64,000 nt of DNA. Source: Bacillus chungangensis. GTDB lineage: Bacteria > Bacillota > Bacilli > Bacillales > Bacillaceae_C. Below the pieces are notes generated by a model. That model worked only from the letters and a program-made list of their open reading frames with translations. It made no database searches and had not been told where the DNA came from. A program made the position numbers and the translations under genes. This document shows positions 26,603 to 35,374 of this stretch, piece by piece (within the stretch, counting starts at the first letter, position 1; each line of letters begins with the position of its first letter). The stretch covers positions 141,861 through 205,860 of the forward strand of contig NZ_JAUSTT010000004.1 of assembly GCF_030812995.1 (NCBI RefSeq), read 5' to 3'.

Positions 26603-26650
26603 TAAAAAATGACCTAATTAGAAGATTTTAGGTTCTTCTAATTAGGTCAT
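26603..26650 (-). terminator. RAT-controlled terminator 1 (distal to the PTS operon)
   Basis: The 17-bp stem ATGACCTAATTAGAAGA with TCTTCTAATTAGGTCAT (26609-26625/26634-26650) is followed by TTTTTTATA on the minus strand. Together with terminator 2 it forms a double block before the PTS genes. Confidence 0.92.
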
Positions 26651-26672
26651 GCCTACCGAATAGTTACACCCT
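26644..26672 (-). promoter_or_regulatory. Ribonucleic antiterminator (RAT) 1
   Basis: AGGGTGTAACTATTCGG ... TAGGCATGACCT on the minus strand, nearly identical to RAT 2 and overlapping terminator 1. It lies 16 bases after the antiterminator stop codon. Confidence 0.9.
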
Positions 26673-26687
26673 AATATAGAGGTTATT

Positions 26688-27512
26688 TTAATGAATGCGA
26701 TTTAAATGTATTGCCAAATAGTCAATCTCACTATTACTAATAACGATTTTATATTTTTCTTTAATCATATCAGCTATGTCTTTTGCAATCTGATAGCAAT
26801 AAGTCTCTCTAAATTGTTTATCTAAAAAAGCAAATTTTTCCTCTGACAAATTTTCCGAATAAACGATTCTCTTGCATAAGAAACGTAAATGGATTAATAG
26901 TCGATTATAATGGAAAGAATCTGTATCAAATGTCAAATGATGCTTTGTTTCTATTAAGTCTAAAATGTTACTCATAATTTCCAACATTTTCAAGCTATTT
27001 TGACTGTCTCTTTCTCCAAGTACAGCATTTACAATATGCATTGTAATAAAACCAACCTCATTATCCCTGAATTCAGTATCGAATTCTTGATTGATTTTAT
27101 TTACAACTACTGAAGCAACCTGAAATTCTTTTGGATACATCATCTTCATTTCCGGAAGCATAATTGCTGTAACTTGTGGATCATCCTTCTTTCTCTGAAC
27201 TGCAAAGTATATATGCTCTGTCAATGCAATGTTGATATAAGGGTCTAGTTCTTGGTTTATTTCATTTGCAATAAACTCAATCATTCTTTCAGCAAATTCA
27301 ATATATTCTAAAGGAGTCTGAGCAGCAAACTGCATAAAACGGTTACTTTTTTCTTTGGAATCTAATACAAAAATTTTATCTGCACACACTACATCAAATT
27401 CTTTATTGGGGTCTGTATGGAATCCTATTCCTTTACCCATCAAAATTTTCTCGATGCCATTATCTTCGACCAAAATTGCATTAGAATTAATTTTTTTTAT
27501 TACAGATGCCAC
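26688..27512 (-). CDS. licT: BglG/LicT-family transcription antiterminator
   Basis: A 274-residue antiterminator. The N-terminal RNA-binding CAT domain (1-57) begins VASVIKKINSNAILVEDNG and contains KILMGKGIGF. Two PTS regulation domains follow, with LTEHIYFAVQRK and MHIVNAV in PRD1 and FHYNRLLIHLRFLCKR and YLAIHLNRIH in PRD2. It binds RAT hairpins when substrate is present, under PTS phosphorylation control. The start GTG 27512 follows AAAGGGGAG and aligns with other LicT N-termini; upstream frames lie in the terminator. It is autoregulated by RAT 3 and controls the PTS operon through RATs 1 and 2. Confidence 0.92.
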   Translation of the reverse strand: MASVIKKINSNAILVEDNGIEKILMGKGIGFHTDPNKEFDVVCADKIFVLDSKEKSNRFMQFAAQTPLEYIEFAERMIEFIANEINQELDPYINIALTEHIYFAVQRKKDDPQVTAIMLPEMKMMYPKEFQVASVVVNKINQEFDTEFRDNEVGFITMHIVNAVLGERDSQNSLKMLEIMSNILDLIETKHHLTFDTDSFHYNRLLIHLRFLCKRIVYSENLSEEKFAFLDKQFRETYCYQIAKDIADMIKEKYKIVISNSEIDYLAIHLNRIH

Positions 27513-27535
27513 CTTATACAACTCCCCTTTGCAAA

Positions 27536-27590
27536 ATAACAAAAATGACCTTAAGAAAATGTAAAGAAATCGCACACTTTCTTAAGGTCA
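27536..27590 (-). terminator. RAT-controlled terminator 3 (upstream of licT)
   Basis: TGACCTTAAGAAA pairs with TTTCTTAAGGTCA (27546-27558/27578-27590), then TTTTTGTT on the minus strand, before the antiterminator gene. Confidence 0.92.
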
Positions 27591-27614
27591 TGCCTGATTA
27601 AACAGTAACACCCT
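27585..27614 (-). promoter_or_regulatory. Ribonucleic antiterminator (RAT) 3
   Basis: AAGGGTGTTACTGTTTAATC then AGGCATGACCT on the minus strand, overlapping terminator 3. It is the closest of the three to the LicT/SacY-class consensus and allows positive autoregulation of licT. Confidence 0.92.
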
Positions 27615-27627
27615 TAGATTCAAACCA

Positions 27628-27657
27628 ATTCTATCATGCAATAATATTTAATGTCAA
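27628..27657 (-). promoter_or_regulatory. Sigma-A promoter of the licT-PTS operon
   Basis: TTGACA, an 18-base spacer and TAGAAT with an extended TG element (TGATAGAAT) on the minus strand, placed about 15 bases upstream of RAT 3. Confidence 0.82.
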
Positions 27658-27815
27658 GGCTTTTTTACTAAAATTATTTGTTGAATTTCTTCTTTTTCCC
27701 AAAAACATGCTTGTAATAGTTATAAACTTGTTTTTATACGCCTATAGTTTTAATATTGACGTAGGGAGCAAATGAATGTTTCAATATATTACTATTTTAA
27801 TATATTAGTGTACAC

Positions 27816-27857
27816 AAAAAAGCAATATAACCATCAATGAGGTCAATATTGCTTTTT
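27816..27857. terminator. Terminator after yqgU
   Basis: AAAAAGCAATAT pairs with ATATTGCTTTTT, 17-base loop, T-rich on both strands. It isolates yqgU from the PTS island. Confidence 0.85.
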
Positions 27858-27911
27858 CATAAAAACTTCCTTATGAAAAACTACCTATAATACGTTTTTT
27901 TATGATGTTCT

Positions 27912-29054
27912 CTAGACAATATCTTCAGACAAAGTAACAATCGATTTTATTTTTTTTGCTTTTAATTGTATTAAATTCTCCAGCTTAAATCCATATAAAC
28001 ATTTCTTCCCATCAGGTGAGCAAGAAATTGGCTCATTTTCTAGCTGTTCGGCTATTACGCTCTTTTTTCCTGTTCGTAAATGATACATAACAAGTTGATA
28101 ATTTCCATCATAATGATCAATAGATCCAGACGTATAAGGGACAAACGTCAAAAAAGAAGCATTCGAAGACAGCAGGTCATAAAAAGGCACATGCCAATCC
28201 GAATATTGTGCTAAATGAGGAATTTGCCAACGGCGAATTTCTTCGTAAGCTTGATTATAAAAACGATACACTGCATAATCTCGATCTTCTTCTAATACAT
28301 TGATAGTCATTAGAAAGTCTTTAAATGTATCAAATTGGTAAATTTCTTTAAAAACAATATTTTCCTTTTGAATATCGTGAAGCGATGATTTAACAAGAGG
28401 AGCAAAAAGATGCGCATTGCTTTGATCCCAACGCTGTGAAAGAAAAACATCTTTTCCAAACCATTTAAGAAACGGCTGCGTCATTTCTACTGAATCAAAC
28501 GTTTTTGTTGCTAGATTCAAGTGATACACATCGTAAGACCAATCTTCATAAAAAGCCGTAATAAAAAGGTTGTCTTCGTTAATAGCATTCCAAGCAATTT
28601 CCAGCTCACTTGACTCAACTTCTGTAGAATAAATCATATTCCCTTCCAGATCGAGAAAATATAAATTCGCTGTATATGTCAAAGGTGCTGTCTGAATAAG
28701 AACACGATGATGGGAAGGACTGACCCGTACGTCATTTATTGGTTCATCAATTGAAAACAGCAGTTCTTGCTTTCCGTTATACAAGTGGTAAGTATATACT
28801 TCAGAACGAGCAGCATCTTCCTTTATGTAAATAATCGTATCATTATTTAACCAGCCTGCGATACGGTTAAACTGTGATTTGTCCAATTGAAGCTGCTTGA
28901 TCGGTTTCTCTTCATTAAGCTCTTGGTTTTTCTCTACTTCTGCTTTTGAATCTTTGTGGACTAATTCACTTTTTTGCCGATAGCATCCCGAGGTAATCAG
29001 CAAAAAAAGAATCAGCAGTATAAAAAAAACTATTTTTTTTGACGTATTCTCCAT
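27912..29054 (-). CDS. yqgU: YqgU-like 6-bladed beta-propeller lipoprotein
   Basis: A 380-residue exported protein. The signal peptide KKIVFFILLILFLLITSGC ends in a cysteine at residue 24, read as a lipoprotein site although the -3 residue is threonine rather than leucine. The mature part has repeated segments such as GWLNNDTIIYIKE, DVRVSPSHHRVLI and SCSPDGKKCLY, typical of beta-propellers. ATG 29054 follows GAGGTGG; an in-frame ATG at 29111 has no ribosome site. Function unknown. In B. subtilis yqgU is near yqgS as here. Confidence 0.83.
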   Translation of the reverse strand: MENTSKKIVFFILLILFLLITSGCYRQKSELVHKDSKAEVEKNQELNEEKPIKQLQLDKSQFNRIAGWLNNDTIIYIKEDAARSEVYTYHLYNGKQELLFSIDEPINDVRVSPSHHRVLIQTAPLTYTANLYFLDLEGNMIYSTEVESSELEIAWNAINEDNLFITAFYEDWSYDVYHLNLATKTFDSVEMTQPFLKWFGKDVFLSQRWDQSNAHLFAPLVKSSLHDIQKENIVFKEIYQFDTFKDFLMTINVLEEDRDYAVYRFYNQAYEEIRRWQIPHLAQYSDWHVPFYDLLSSNASFLTFVPYTSGSIDHYDGNYQLVMYHLRTGKKSVIAEQLENEPISCSPDGKKCLYGFKLENLIQLKAKKIKSIVTLSEDIV

Positions 29055-29281
29055 CCCATCATCACCACCTCGCTTATAAACTCCACACTTATTAGTACGT
29101 TTATATGTCAAAAATGTTTCATTTTTATTAAAAATAGATAAAAAATGAATCCCATTAGAGAATTTTTTTCAAATTTATTGACAAATGAACGCTTCTAAGC
29201 TGGTTAAAGTATGAGAAGTCTAATTTATTTTATAAGTGACGGTCTCATTTCTTTACATTTAAAAAGATGCGATTTTCAGCA

Positions 29282-29314
29282 GAAAAACAACCTGCGATTT
29301 TCATCGCAGATTGT
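29282..29314 (-). terminator. Terminator after the LtaS-type gene
   Basis: On the minus strand ACAATCTGCGAT pairs with ATCGCAGGTTGT through a GAAA loop, followed by TTTTTCT. Confidence 0.85.
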
Positions 29315-29422
29315 CTCTTTGCCTACTCTATTAAACTTTTAAGCTGTACAAGCTATTGTCATAAACTCAAGCTAGAATTTCTAGAGCATTCGCTCCTATT
29401 TATACACAGTAAGATTTCATAT

Positions 29423-31327
29423 CTATTCCTTCGAATCTTCACTGCTGTTTACATTCGAATCCTTTTCATAGAATCGGAGAAGATCACCGTAAATTATCTT
29501 ATCAGAATAAGCAAGTTCAGTCATCGCTTTTTCCCTATACGGGTCACATAACTCTTGATTTTCTACAGGTTCTTCCGTTTCTTTAGAATAACAAACATTG
29601 TCGGCATAAACATAATCTTTTGTCACAAAACGTCCATCACGGAAGGCAACAAAGTCACGATGTCCATCTGAAAGCAAATCTTCACCGAATTGAATATCTT
29701 GTTTCGTATCAATTCCTAGTAGATGTAAAAGTGTTGGGCGAATATCAATTTGTCCGCCTACTTTTGAAATTACCTGTCCTCTTCCTTGATCAGTTACACC
29801 AGGAATATGCACAATGAAAGGTACTTTTTGCAACTGTGCACTCACATATGGTGTTACTTCTTTCCCAAGAAACTGGCTCATTGCTGCGTTATGATTTTCA
29901 GAGATGCCATAGTGGTCGCCGTACATTACGATGATAGAGTCTTCGTATAGACCTGCTTCTTTCAGTTTCTCAAAAAATTCTTTTACCGCTTCATCAGTAT
30001 AACGAACCGTCGCAAAATATTGGTTCACAGTACGGCTGTTTGAATGATATTCTCCAATAAATTTATCTTCTTCCTCTTCAAGTTTGAAAGGATGGTGATT
30101 TGTTAATGTAATCATCTTTGTGTAAAAAGGTTTTTGCATTTCTTTCATATGCTCTACAGACTGATGGAAAAATGGAATATCCTTTAATCCCCAGCCAACA
30201 GTATTGTTTTCATTAATATCATAATCTGTTGCAGAATAGAAACGTTGGTAACCTATCGCTTCATACATAATATCCCGATTCCAAAAGCTCTTATTATTCG
30301 CGTGCATCGTAGAAGTAAAATAGCCGTTGTTATTCAGCTTTTCTGCCATAGATGCATACTCATTGCCTGAATGAGTGAAGAAAACCGCTCCTCGGCCTAA
30401 TGGATATAGGGAATTTTCAAGTAAAAACTCTGAATCAGATGTTTTTCCTTGACCTGTTTGATGATAAAAATTGTCAAAGTACAGACTATCTTTTATCACT
30501 TCATTTAGAAAAGGAGTGATCACTTCGCCATTCATTTTTTCGTTAATCACAAAGTTCTGAGTAGATTCCAAAGTAATAACGATTAAATTTTTCTCTTTTG
30601 CAATCCCAAAATAATCTTCGTTTGGTTTGACATATTGAGCACGTAGATAGTTCTCGATATCCGCTAGTTCACTGCCATCGGCCATTGCACGTTGTGCAGA
30701 CGATTTGGACTGAAGAAAGATATCATAAAGATGATAGTTGTATGTCCCAAGATTTTTTACTAGCATTTCCCTATCGAATGTCCGAGTTAATAGCTGTGGC
30801 CTCTCTGTCTCTGCCAAGCCAACATTTAAAAACAGAATCGCAGTTGCGACAAGAAAATAAGCACGGCGGTTTATCTTTGAAAACCCTTTGAAATGAATAA
30901 ATGCCGGCTTAAATTTATTTAACAGCACCAACAAAATAACATCCGCAAAATATAAAATATCAAGCAAATGCATTTCTGTCGCAGCACTATCCTTTAAATC
31001 AGCAAAATTACTTGTTTGGAATAAAACTGGCAACGTCAAAAAATCGTTAAAGAAACGATAAAAGACAATATTCCCGTAAATAACAAAAGTAATGATAAAG
31101 CTTAATATAATGACAAATCTACTGCGCACTTTATCATTTTTAAAAAACAAAGCAAGCCCAAAAACTAGCAGCAAGAAACTTAATGGATTAATAAACAAAA
31201 TGAATTCTTGCATACTGTTTTCTATTTTAATATTAAAACTTGTCTTATAAATAATATACGTTTTCAGCCAAAGCAGAACTGCTGCCAGTAGTGGAAAGGC
31301 AATGGCTGCTCTTTTTAACTTACCCAT
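29423..31327 (-). CDS. yqgS: Lipoteichoic acid synthase family protein (LtaS/YqgS type)
   Basis: A 634-residue polyglycerol-phosphate transferase with five N-terminal membrane helices (about 1-170) and an extracellular sulfatase-fold domain. The Mn-binding glutamate is in VITLEST, the catalytic threonine in GQGKTSDSE, and the metal residues in [16 protein letters not shown] after helix 5 resembles the signal-peptidase site of LtaS proteins. It polymerises glycerol phosphate from phosphatidylglycerol on the outer membrane face. Position next to yqgU, glcK and yqgQ indicates orthology with YqgS. Confidence 0.92.
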   Translation of the reverse strand: MGKLKRAAIAFPLLAAVLLWLKTYIIYKTSFNIKIENSMQEFILFINPLSFLLLVFGLALFFKNDKVRSRFVIILSFIITFVIYGNIVFYRFFNDFLTLPVLFQTSNFADLKDSAATEMHLLDILYFADVILLVLLNKFKPAFIHFKGFSKINRRAYFLVATAILFLNVGLAETERPQLLTRTFDREMLVKNLGTYNYHLYDIFLQSKSSAQRAMADGSELADIENYLRAQYVKPNEDYFGIAKEKNLIVITLESTQNFVINEKMNGEVITPFLNEVIKDSLYFDNFYHQTGQGKTSDSEFLLENSLYPLGRGAVFFTHSGNEYASMAEKLNNNGYFTSTMHANNKSFWNRDIMYEAIGYQRFYSATDYDINENNTVGWGLKDIPFFHQSVEHMKEMQKPFYTKMITLTNHHPFKLEEEEDKFIGEYHSNSRTVNQYFATVRYTDEAVKEFFEKLKEAGLYEDSIIVMYGDHYGISENHNAAMSQFLGKEVTPYVSAQLQKVPFIVHIPGVTDQGRGQVISKVGGQIDIRPTLLHLLGIDTKQDIQFGEDLLSDGHRDFVAFRDGRFVTKDYVYADNVCYSKETEEPVENQELCDPYREKAMTELAYSDKIIYGDLLRFYEKDSNVNSSEDSKE

Positions 31328-31918
31328 TCATTTAAACCCCCTTCTTACTGTCCCCTTGAAAAGCAATAGTAAGAATTTTAAATTTACATTTTTTAGGATT
31401 ATCTACTTCAGTCAAGAATCATCTTAATACTTTTTTAACAAAAATGCAAACAAAGATTCATTGCTAAATATGTAGAATGATCTGGCAAACGGGCTTTTCT
31501 ACGCTTAAAAAGGCGCTTTTAGAATGTCGAAACAAATTTATTTACAACTTTGGAAATAACATCTTTTTAACATTTACATCAACTTATCTTTACTTTGCTT
31601 ACTTTAATAGACGGATAATGCCAAAAAAAGTTTCAACTTTATTTACTAGTTGGTTGATTATTTCAAAGAGACTTGCCCAACTAGTTTGTGAGATTGTATT
31701 GGCAAGTACTCCATGGCATCTCAACTAAAATGTGACAAATTGATGAAATGAATCCTTTTCTAATGAAATCGCTCTATTAAAAATAAAGTTGAAAAAAGCT
31801 TTCTCACACCTATGAAGAAAACCTTTCTTATTCTATTATAAAATATACTTAAAAAGAACTAAAAACGAATAACAAAAGCTAGATGAGAAGTGAGAGATTG
31901 AAATGATAGCCAATTCTT
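31328..31918. other. Long gene-free stretch upstream of the LtaS-type gene
   Basis: About 590 bases, AT-rich, with no conserved frame, no copy of the dispersed repeat and no clear terminator. An 83-codon plus-strand frame at 31477-31728 has no ribosome site and a composition unlike a protein. An imperfect ACTAGTTGG...CCAACTAGT inverted repeat lies at about 31644-31684. Confidence 0.5.
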
Positions 31919-32887
31919 TTACCAGGAGCTATGCTGTACTAACCAAGCAGCTCCAACGACGCCAGCATCATTTCCAAGACTAGCAATCGACACATGAGAC
32001 GATTCTCTAACTGTTGAAAAAGTGAAGGCAGAGAAATATTTTTTTACAGGGTTCAACAAAGTATCTCCTGCTTTAGAAACGCCCCCGCCTATGATGATCG
32101 CTTCAGGGTTTAACACATTGCCTAAATTTGCAATCGCAAGTCCCAAATAAAAAGCAAAGCGATTTACGATCTCTCGTGCCAGTTCATCTCCTGCTCTCAT
32201 AGCATCAAATACATCTTTAGCACTAATTTCCCTTTCATTTATCATGATTGTTTTTAATACGGAAGCTTTATTAAATGAAGATAGTTGATCTTTAGCAATA
32301 CGTACGATGCCTGTTGCAGATGCTACTGTTTCTAAACAGCCTCTTTTTCCACAATTACATTGATAGCCTTCGAATGGGTCAATTGTCATATGACCAATCT
32401 CTCCTCCAGCACCTTTGATGCCATGAACAACCTGTCCATTTGTAATGATTCCACCGCCAACACCAGTTCCTAAGGTAACACAGATTAGATCTTTGGCACC
32501 TTTTCCAGCTCCTGTCCACATTTCGCCTAATGCTGCACAGTTTGCATCATTATCCAATATAACCGGCAAACCAACAGCCTTTGCTAAATTTTCTTTAAGT
32601 GCATAGCCTTCCTTCCAACCTAAATTCACAGCCTCAAAAACGATTCCATTTTCATGATCAATCGCACCTGGTGCACCAATTCCAATTCCAAGGACATTTT
32701 TTTTAGTTTGATTCATTTCTGCTAACTTTTCTTGTAGTGAATAAGTAATATTGGGGACAATTCTCTCGCCATTATTCGTAATATCAGTAGGAATTTCCCA
32801 TTTTCTCAAAATGAAACCTTCTTCTGTTAAAAATGCTAACTTTGTCGTTGTTCCCCCTAAATCAATTCCGATTAGCCATTTATCCAT
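31919..32887 (-). CDS. glcK: Glucokinase (ROK family)
   Basis: A 322-residue ROK-family kinase that phosphorylates glucose with ATP. It has the phosphate-binding LIGIDLGGTTTK (residues 5-16), LDNDANCAALGE with the catalytic aspartate, the zinc motif CNCGKRGCLE, and GGEIGH. ATG 32887 follows GGAGAG; the TTG at 32902 is less likely. It overlaps the end of yqgQ by 8 bases, as in Bacillus. It would process free glucose released by glycosidases, including the GH4 enzyme of the PTS island. Confidence 0.95.
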   Translation of the reverse strand: MDKWLIGIDLGGTTTKLAFLTEEGFILRKWEIPTDITNNGERIVPNITYSLQEKLAEMNQTKKNVLGIGIGAPGAIDHENGIVFEAVNLGWKEGYALKENLAKAVGLPVILDNDANCAALGEMWTGAGKGAKDLICVTLGTGVGGGIITNGQVVHGIKGAGGEIGHMTIDPFEGYQCNCGKRGCLETVASATGIVRIAKDQLSSFNKASVLKTIMINEREISAKDVFDAMRAGDELAREIVNRFAFYLGLAIANLGNVLNPEAIIIGGGVSKAGDTLLNPVKKYFSAFTFSTVRESSHVSIASLGNDAGVVGAAWLVQHSSW

Positions 32888-33098
32888 CTTTTTTCTCTCC
32901 AATTATGTTTGTCTCTTTAGAACGCTCTGCACGCAAAATCAACATTGCTTGTTGAAATGTTTCGATTTCCAACAGCTTTGCTTCGTAAAGCTCTCTTATC
33001 TCAGATTCCATTAATTCAATATCAGCAAGCCGCTTGCCAATATAAATAAAAATACCGTATCTTTTTAAAAGTTGTTGAACATCATAAAAATTTTTCAT
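32880..33098 (-). CDS. yqgQ: YqgQ family protein (DUF910)
   Basis: A 72-residue helical protein beginning MKNFYDVQQLLKRYGIFIYIGKR, the DUF910/YqgQ signature. GAAAGGG lies 7 bases before ATG 33098; the frame upstream to 33164 is not needed. It is conserved directly before glcK and may bind nucleic acid, but the role is not established. Confidence 0.9.
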   Translation of the reverse strand: MKNFYDVQQLLKRYGIFIYIGKRLADIELMESEIRELYEAKLLEIETFQQAMLILRAERSKETNIIGEKKDG

Positions 33099-33274
33099 AG
33101 CAATCCCTTTCAAACAGTCTTTCTGAATAATTGTAATCATTATTGTCAATGTACCATACCTCATTTAATTTGAACAATGTACTTGTATTTGGATATATAA
33201 TGACAATTATTCATCCAAGCTTAACTAGATTCACTTTTTTAACGAGATTACTTCTAGTAGGGGCATGCTACCTG

Positions 33275-34819
33275 TTAAACATGGTCTTCTGTTAATGTTT
33301 TCGTCTCCAAAGCTTCTATGTCACGCAATAATGCTCTATAGTGTTCTTTATCAGATAGTTCGATTGCTTTTAAAACATAGGCTTTCGCCTGTTCAAATTG
33401 TTGTTCTTCGAAATGAATATACGCTAAACTAAAGTATGCTTCATGGAACCCCGGCTCCATTTCAATTGCTTTCATTAAATGGGCTTTCGCATCCTCCGTT
33501 TTCTCCAGCTGATATTCGCTATGAGCCAAATAAAAATAAGCCAATGAATTTCCTTCATGTTTTTCTAAATAATTGGTGAGAAGGTCATAAGCCTCTTCAT
33601 AGTTGGCTTCTTTTATCTGCTTATCAGCAAGTGCATACACCATTCCATTTTTCCAGCCATTGAAGCCTAAAAATAACAGGGCTGCCGTTGTCGCAATTGC
33701 GAGCAGCAAGAAAGATATTTGCATACGGAAGCGCCGTTTTTTTGGAAAATGAACAATGCCAGTTGCGATAAAACCACCAACTAATCCCCCAATGTGCCCC
33801 GCATTATCAATACCGGGAACTGTAAAACCGAAAAATAAATTAATGATAATCAAAACAATGACATTCATCCCTATCGTTCGAAAAAATAGCTTCGGATATA
33901 CGACACCTAAATAAAGGAGTGCTCCAAAGCAGCCGAAAATAGCTCCGCTCGCTCCAGCAGATAACTGACTTGAAAAAACAAAGCTTGCAATCGTACCCAT
34001 GATGCCTGCAAAAAAATAGATGATTAAAAAACGTACACGTCCAAACATTTTCTCAACGGCTGTCCCTAAATAAAAAAGGGCAAGTGTATTCATTACGAGA
34101 TGAAGCAGACCAATATGCAAAAACATCGGAGTGATAAAGCGCCACCACTCTCCTTCTACAATTGCGATATTAGATTTGGCTCCAAATCGTATTAATGTTT
34201 CTATGTTTTGACTTCCACCCATTACTTCCATTAATACAAACATCAGCAGTTGAATCGCAATAAACACATAGGTGAAAAAAGGTTTCCCATATTCAAACAC
34301 TTGTTTCTCCTGCTTAGACTCAGAGATTGCCTTCGCTAAGACTGCTTGCTTTACAACCTGTACTTCTGACTCTTCATAATCCATTTTCCATTCGAATTCC
34401 AGTTGCCGCTGTATGTATTCTGCTACTTTTGCAAGCTTCTCGTCGGTGTTTGCACGATCCACTAATACATTGTATAGTTTTGTTTTTTTATTAATGAGTA
34501 AAGGGCTATGAAGATACTGTTCATATTCATCAACAGGAGGATATGTACTAATATAAATATTCATGATGTTTAATTCTCTTTTTAACAAATGCTTTCGCAA
34601 CTTATCACTTTGATATCCGACAATTTGAATATCTCGCTTTAGCCTGTTTCCCCAATCAAGATCGTGCCTTAAAAGGCGGATAACCGGCATTTTTTTATTT
34701 GAGAGATTTTCTAGCCATAGTTCTTTTTTTTCTTCGTTGAAATTGATAAGCCGATAGTTATTTTCTACTGAAAAGAAATGGGCCAATCTCCAAAAGACAT
34801 AATCTTCTCGAAAGCTCAC
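33275..34819 (-). CDS. gluP: Rhomboid intramembrane serine protease GluP (YqgP) with C-terminal TPR
   Basis: A 514-residue protease. The N-terminal cytosolic domain spans residues 1-178. The rhomboid core (180-375) has the catalytic serine in GASGAIFG (S291) and histidine in DNAGHIGG (H342). The C-terminal half after about 385 has tetratricopeptide repeats (NYEEAYDLLTNYLEK, DAKAHLMKAIEMEPGFHEAYF). B. subtilis YqgP acts with FtsH to degrade membrane magnesium transporter MgtE under Mn stress. The start is GTG 34819 with GGAG nearby. Confidence 0.94.
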   Translation of the reverse strand: MSFREDYVFWRLAHFFSVENNYRLINFNEEKKELWLENLSNKKMPVIRLLRHDLDWGNRLKRDIQIVGYQSDKLRKHLLKRELNIMNIYISTYPPVDEYEQYLHSPLLINKKTKLYNVLVDRANTDEKLAKVAEYIQRQLEFEWKMDYEESEVQVVKQAVLAKAISESKQEKQVFEYGKPFFTYVFIAIQLLMFVLMEVMGGSQNIETLIRFGAKSNIAIVEGEWWRFITPMFLHIGLLHLVMNTLALFYLGTAVEKMFGRVRFLIIYFFAGIMGTIASFVFSSQLSAGASGAIFGCFGALLYLGVVYPKLFFRTIGMNVIVLIIINLFFGFTVPGIDNAGHIGGLVGGFIATGIVHFPKKRRFRMQISFLLLAIATTAALLFLGFNGWKNGMVYALADKQIKEANYEEAYDLLTNYLEKHEGNSLAYFYLAHSEYQLEKTEDAKAHLMKAIEMEPGFHEAYFSLAYIHFEEQQFEQAKAYVLKAIELSDKEHYRALLRDIEALETKTLTEDHV

Positions 34820-35030
34820 CCTGCTCCCTACCTTCTCCTTTTATTTCCTTCATCTATCACCGAACACTTAAAGTTGCTTTTCCAAGAAATCAGATTGGAA
34901 TCAAATATTTTATTCATGCAGCAGATACTTATTTTTTACTATATCTAAACTTAACAATCACTGTAAAGAGGAACGTCTGCTAACTTTTTAGGAATACTGT
35001 AGAAAATTGCATCACTAACCATGGCTAGAA

Positions 35031-35078
35031 AAGCACACACGAAACGACCTGATGCAGCAGGTTGTTTCGTGTGTGCTT
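35031..35078 (-). terminator. Terminator after yqgO
   Basis: A 20-bp stem with one G-T pair, AAGCACACACGAAACGACCT and its partner at 35059-35078, followed on the minus strand by TTTTCT. The rest of the 34820-35123 gap shows nothing else. Confidence 0.85.
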
Positions 35079-35123
35079 AAAAAACTAACTAAATGGTCAA
35101 CGTTCTTCATTGTACGACAAAGA

Positions 35124-35303
35124 TTAGCCAAATGTTCTCGATATCAATAAATTTCTCATCCCTGGAATCGCCATCGCTGCCCTAACTGCGATATTTCTTA
35201 ACCAGTAAAAACCTAATACACTGTTTAATATACGATAACGATATCGATAAACAGTGGAGAGAAATAAGATTAATATGATCCATTTTGTCCAGCTGTTTCT
35301 CAT
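35124..35303 (-). CDS. yqgO: YqgO-like small basic protein
   Basis: A 59-residue protein, MRNSWTKWIILILFLSTVYR then YRYRILNSVLGFYWLRNIAVR, ending LLISRTFG. It has one N-terminal hydrophobic segment and many arginines. GGAGGG lies 8 bases before the ATG. B. subtilis has a small gene, yqgO, at this place between yqgP and yqgN; assignment rests on position, size and character. Function unknown. Confidence 0.65.
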   Translation of the reverse strand: MRNSWTKWIILILFLSTVYRYRYRILNSVLGFYWLRNIAVRAAMAIPGMRNLLISRTFG

Positions 35304-35374
35304 GATGTCATCCCTCCTGTCACTAGTTTGTGAAACAAAAAGGAATTTATCCAGCTATAATAAATTATTTTCAT

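Noticed and set aside
29267..29551. 94-codon plus-strand frame near the LtaS-type gene terminator
   Set aside because: It crosses the terminator hairpin and is antisense to the LtaS-type gene, with no ribosome site.
31477..31728. 83-codon plus-strand frame upstream of the LtaS-type gene
   Set aside because: No ribosome site, no coherent domain or signal pattern, and no context; treated as chance.
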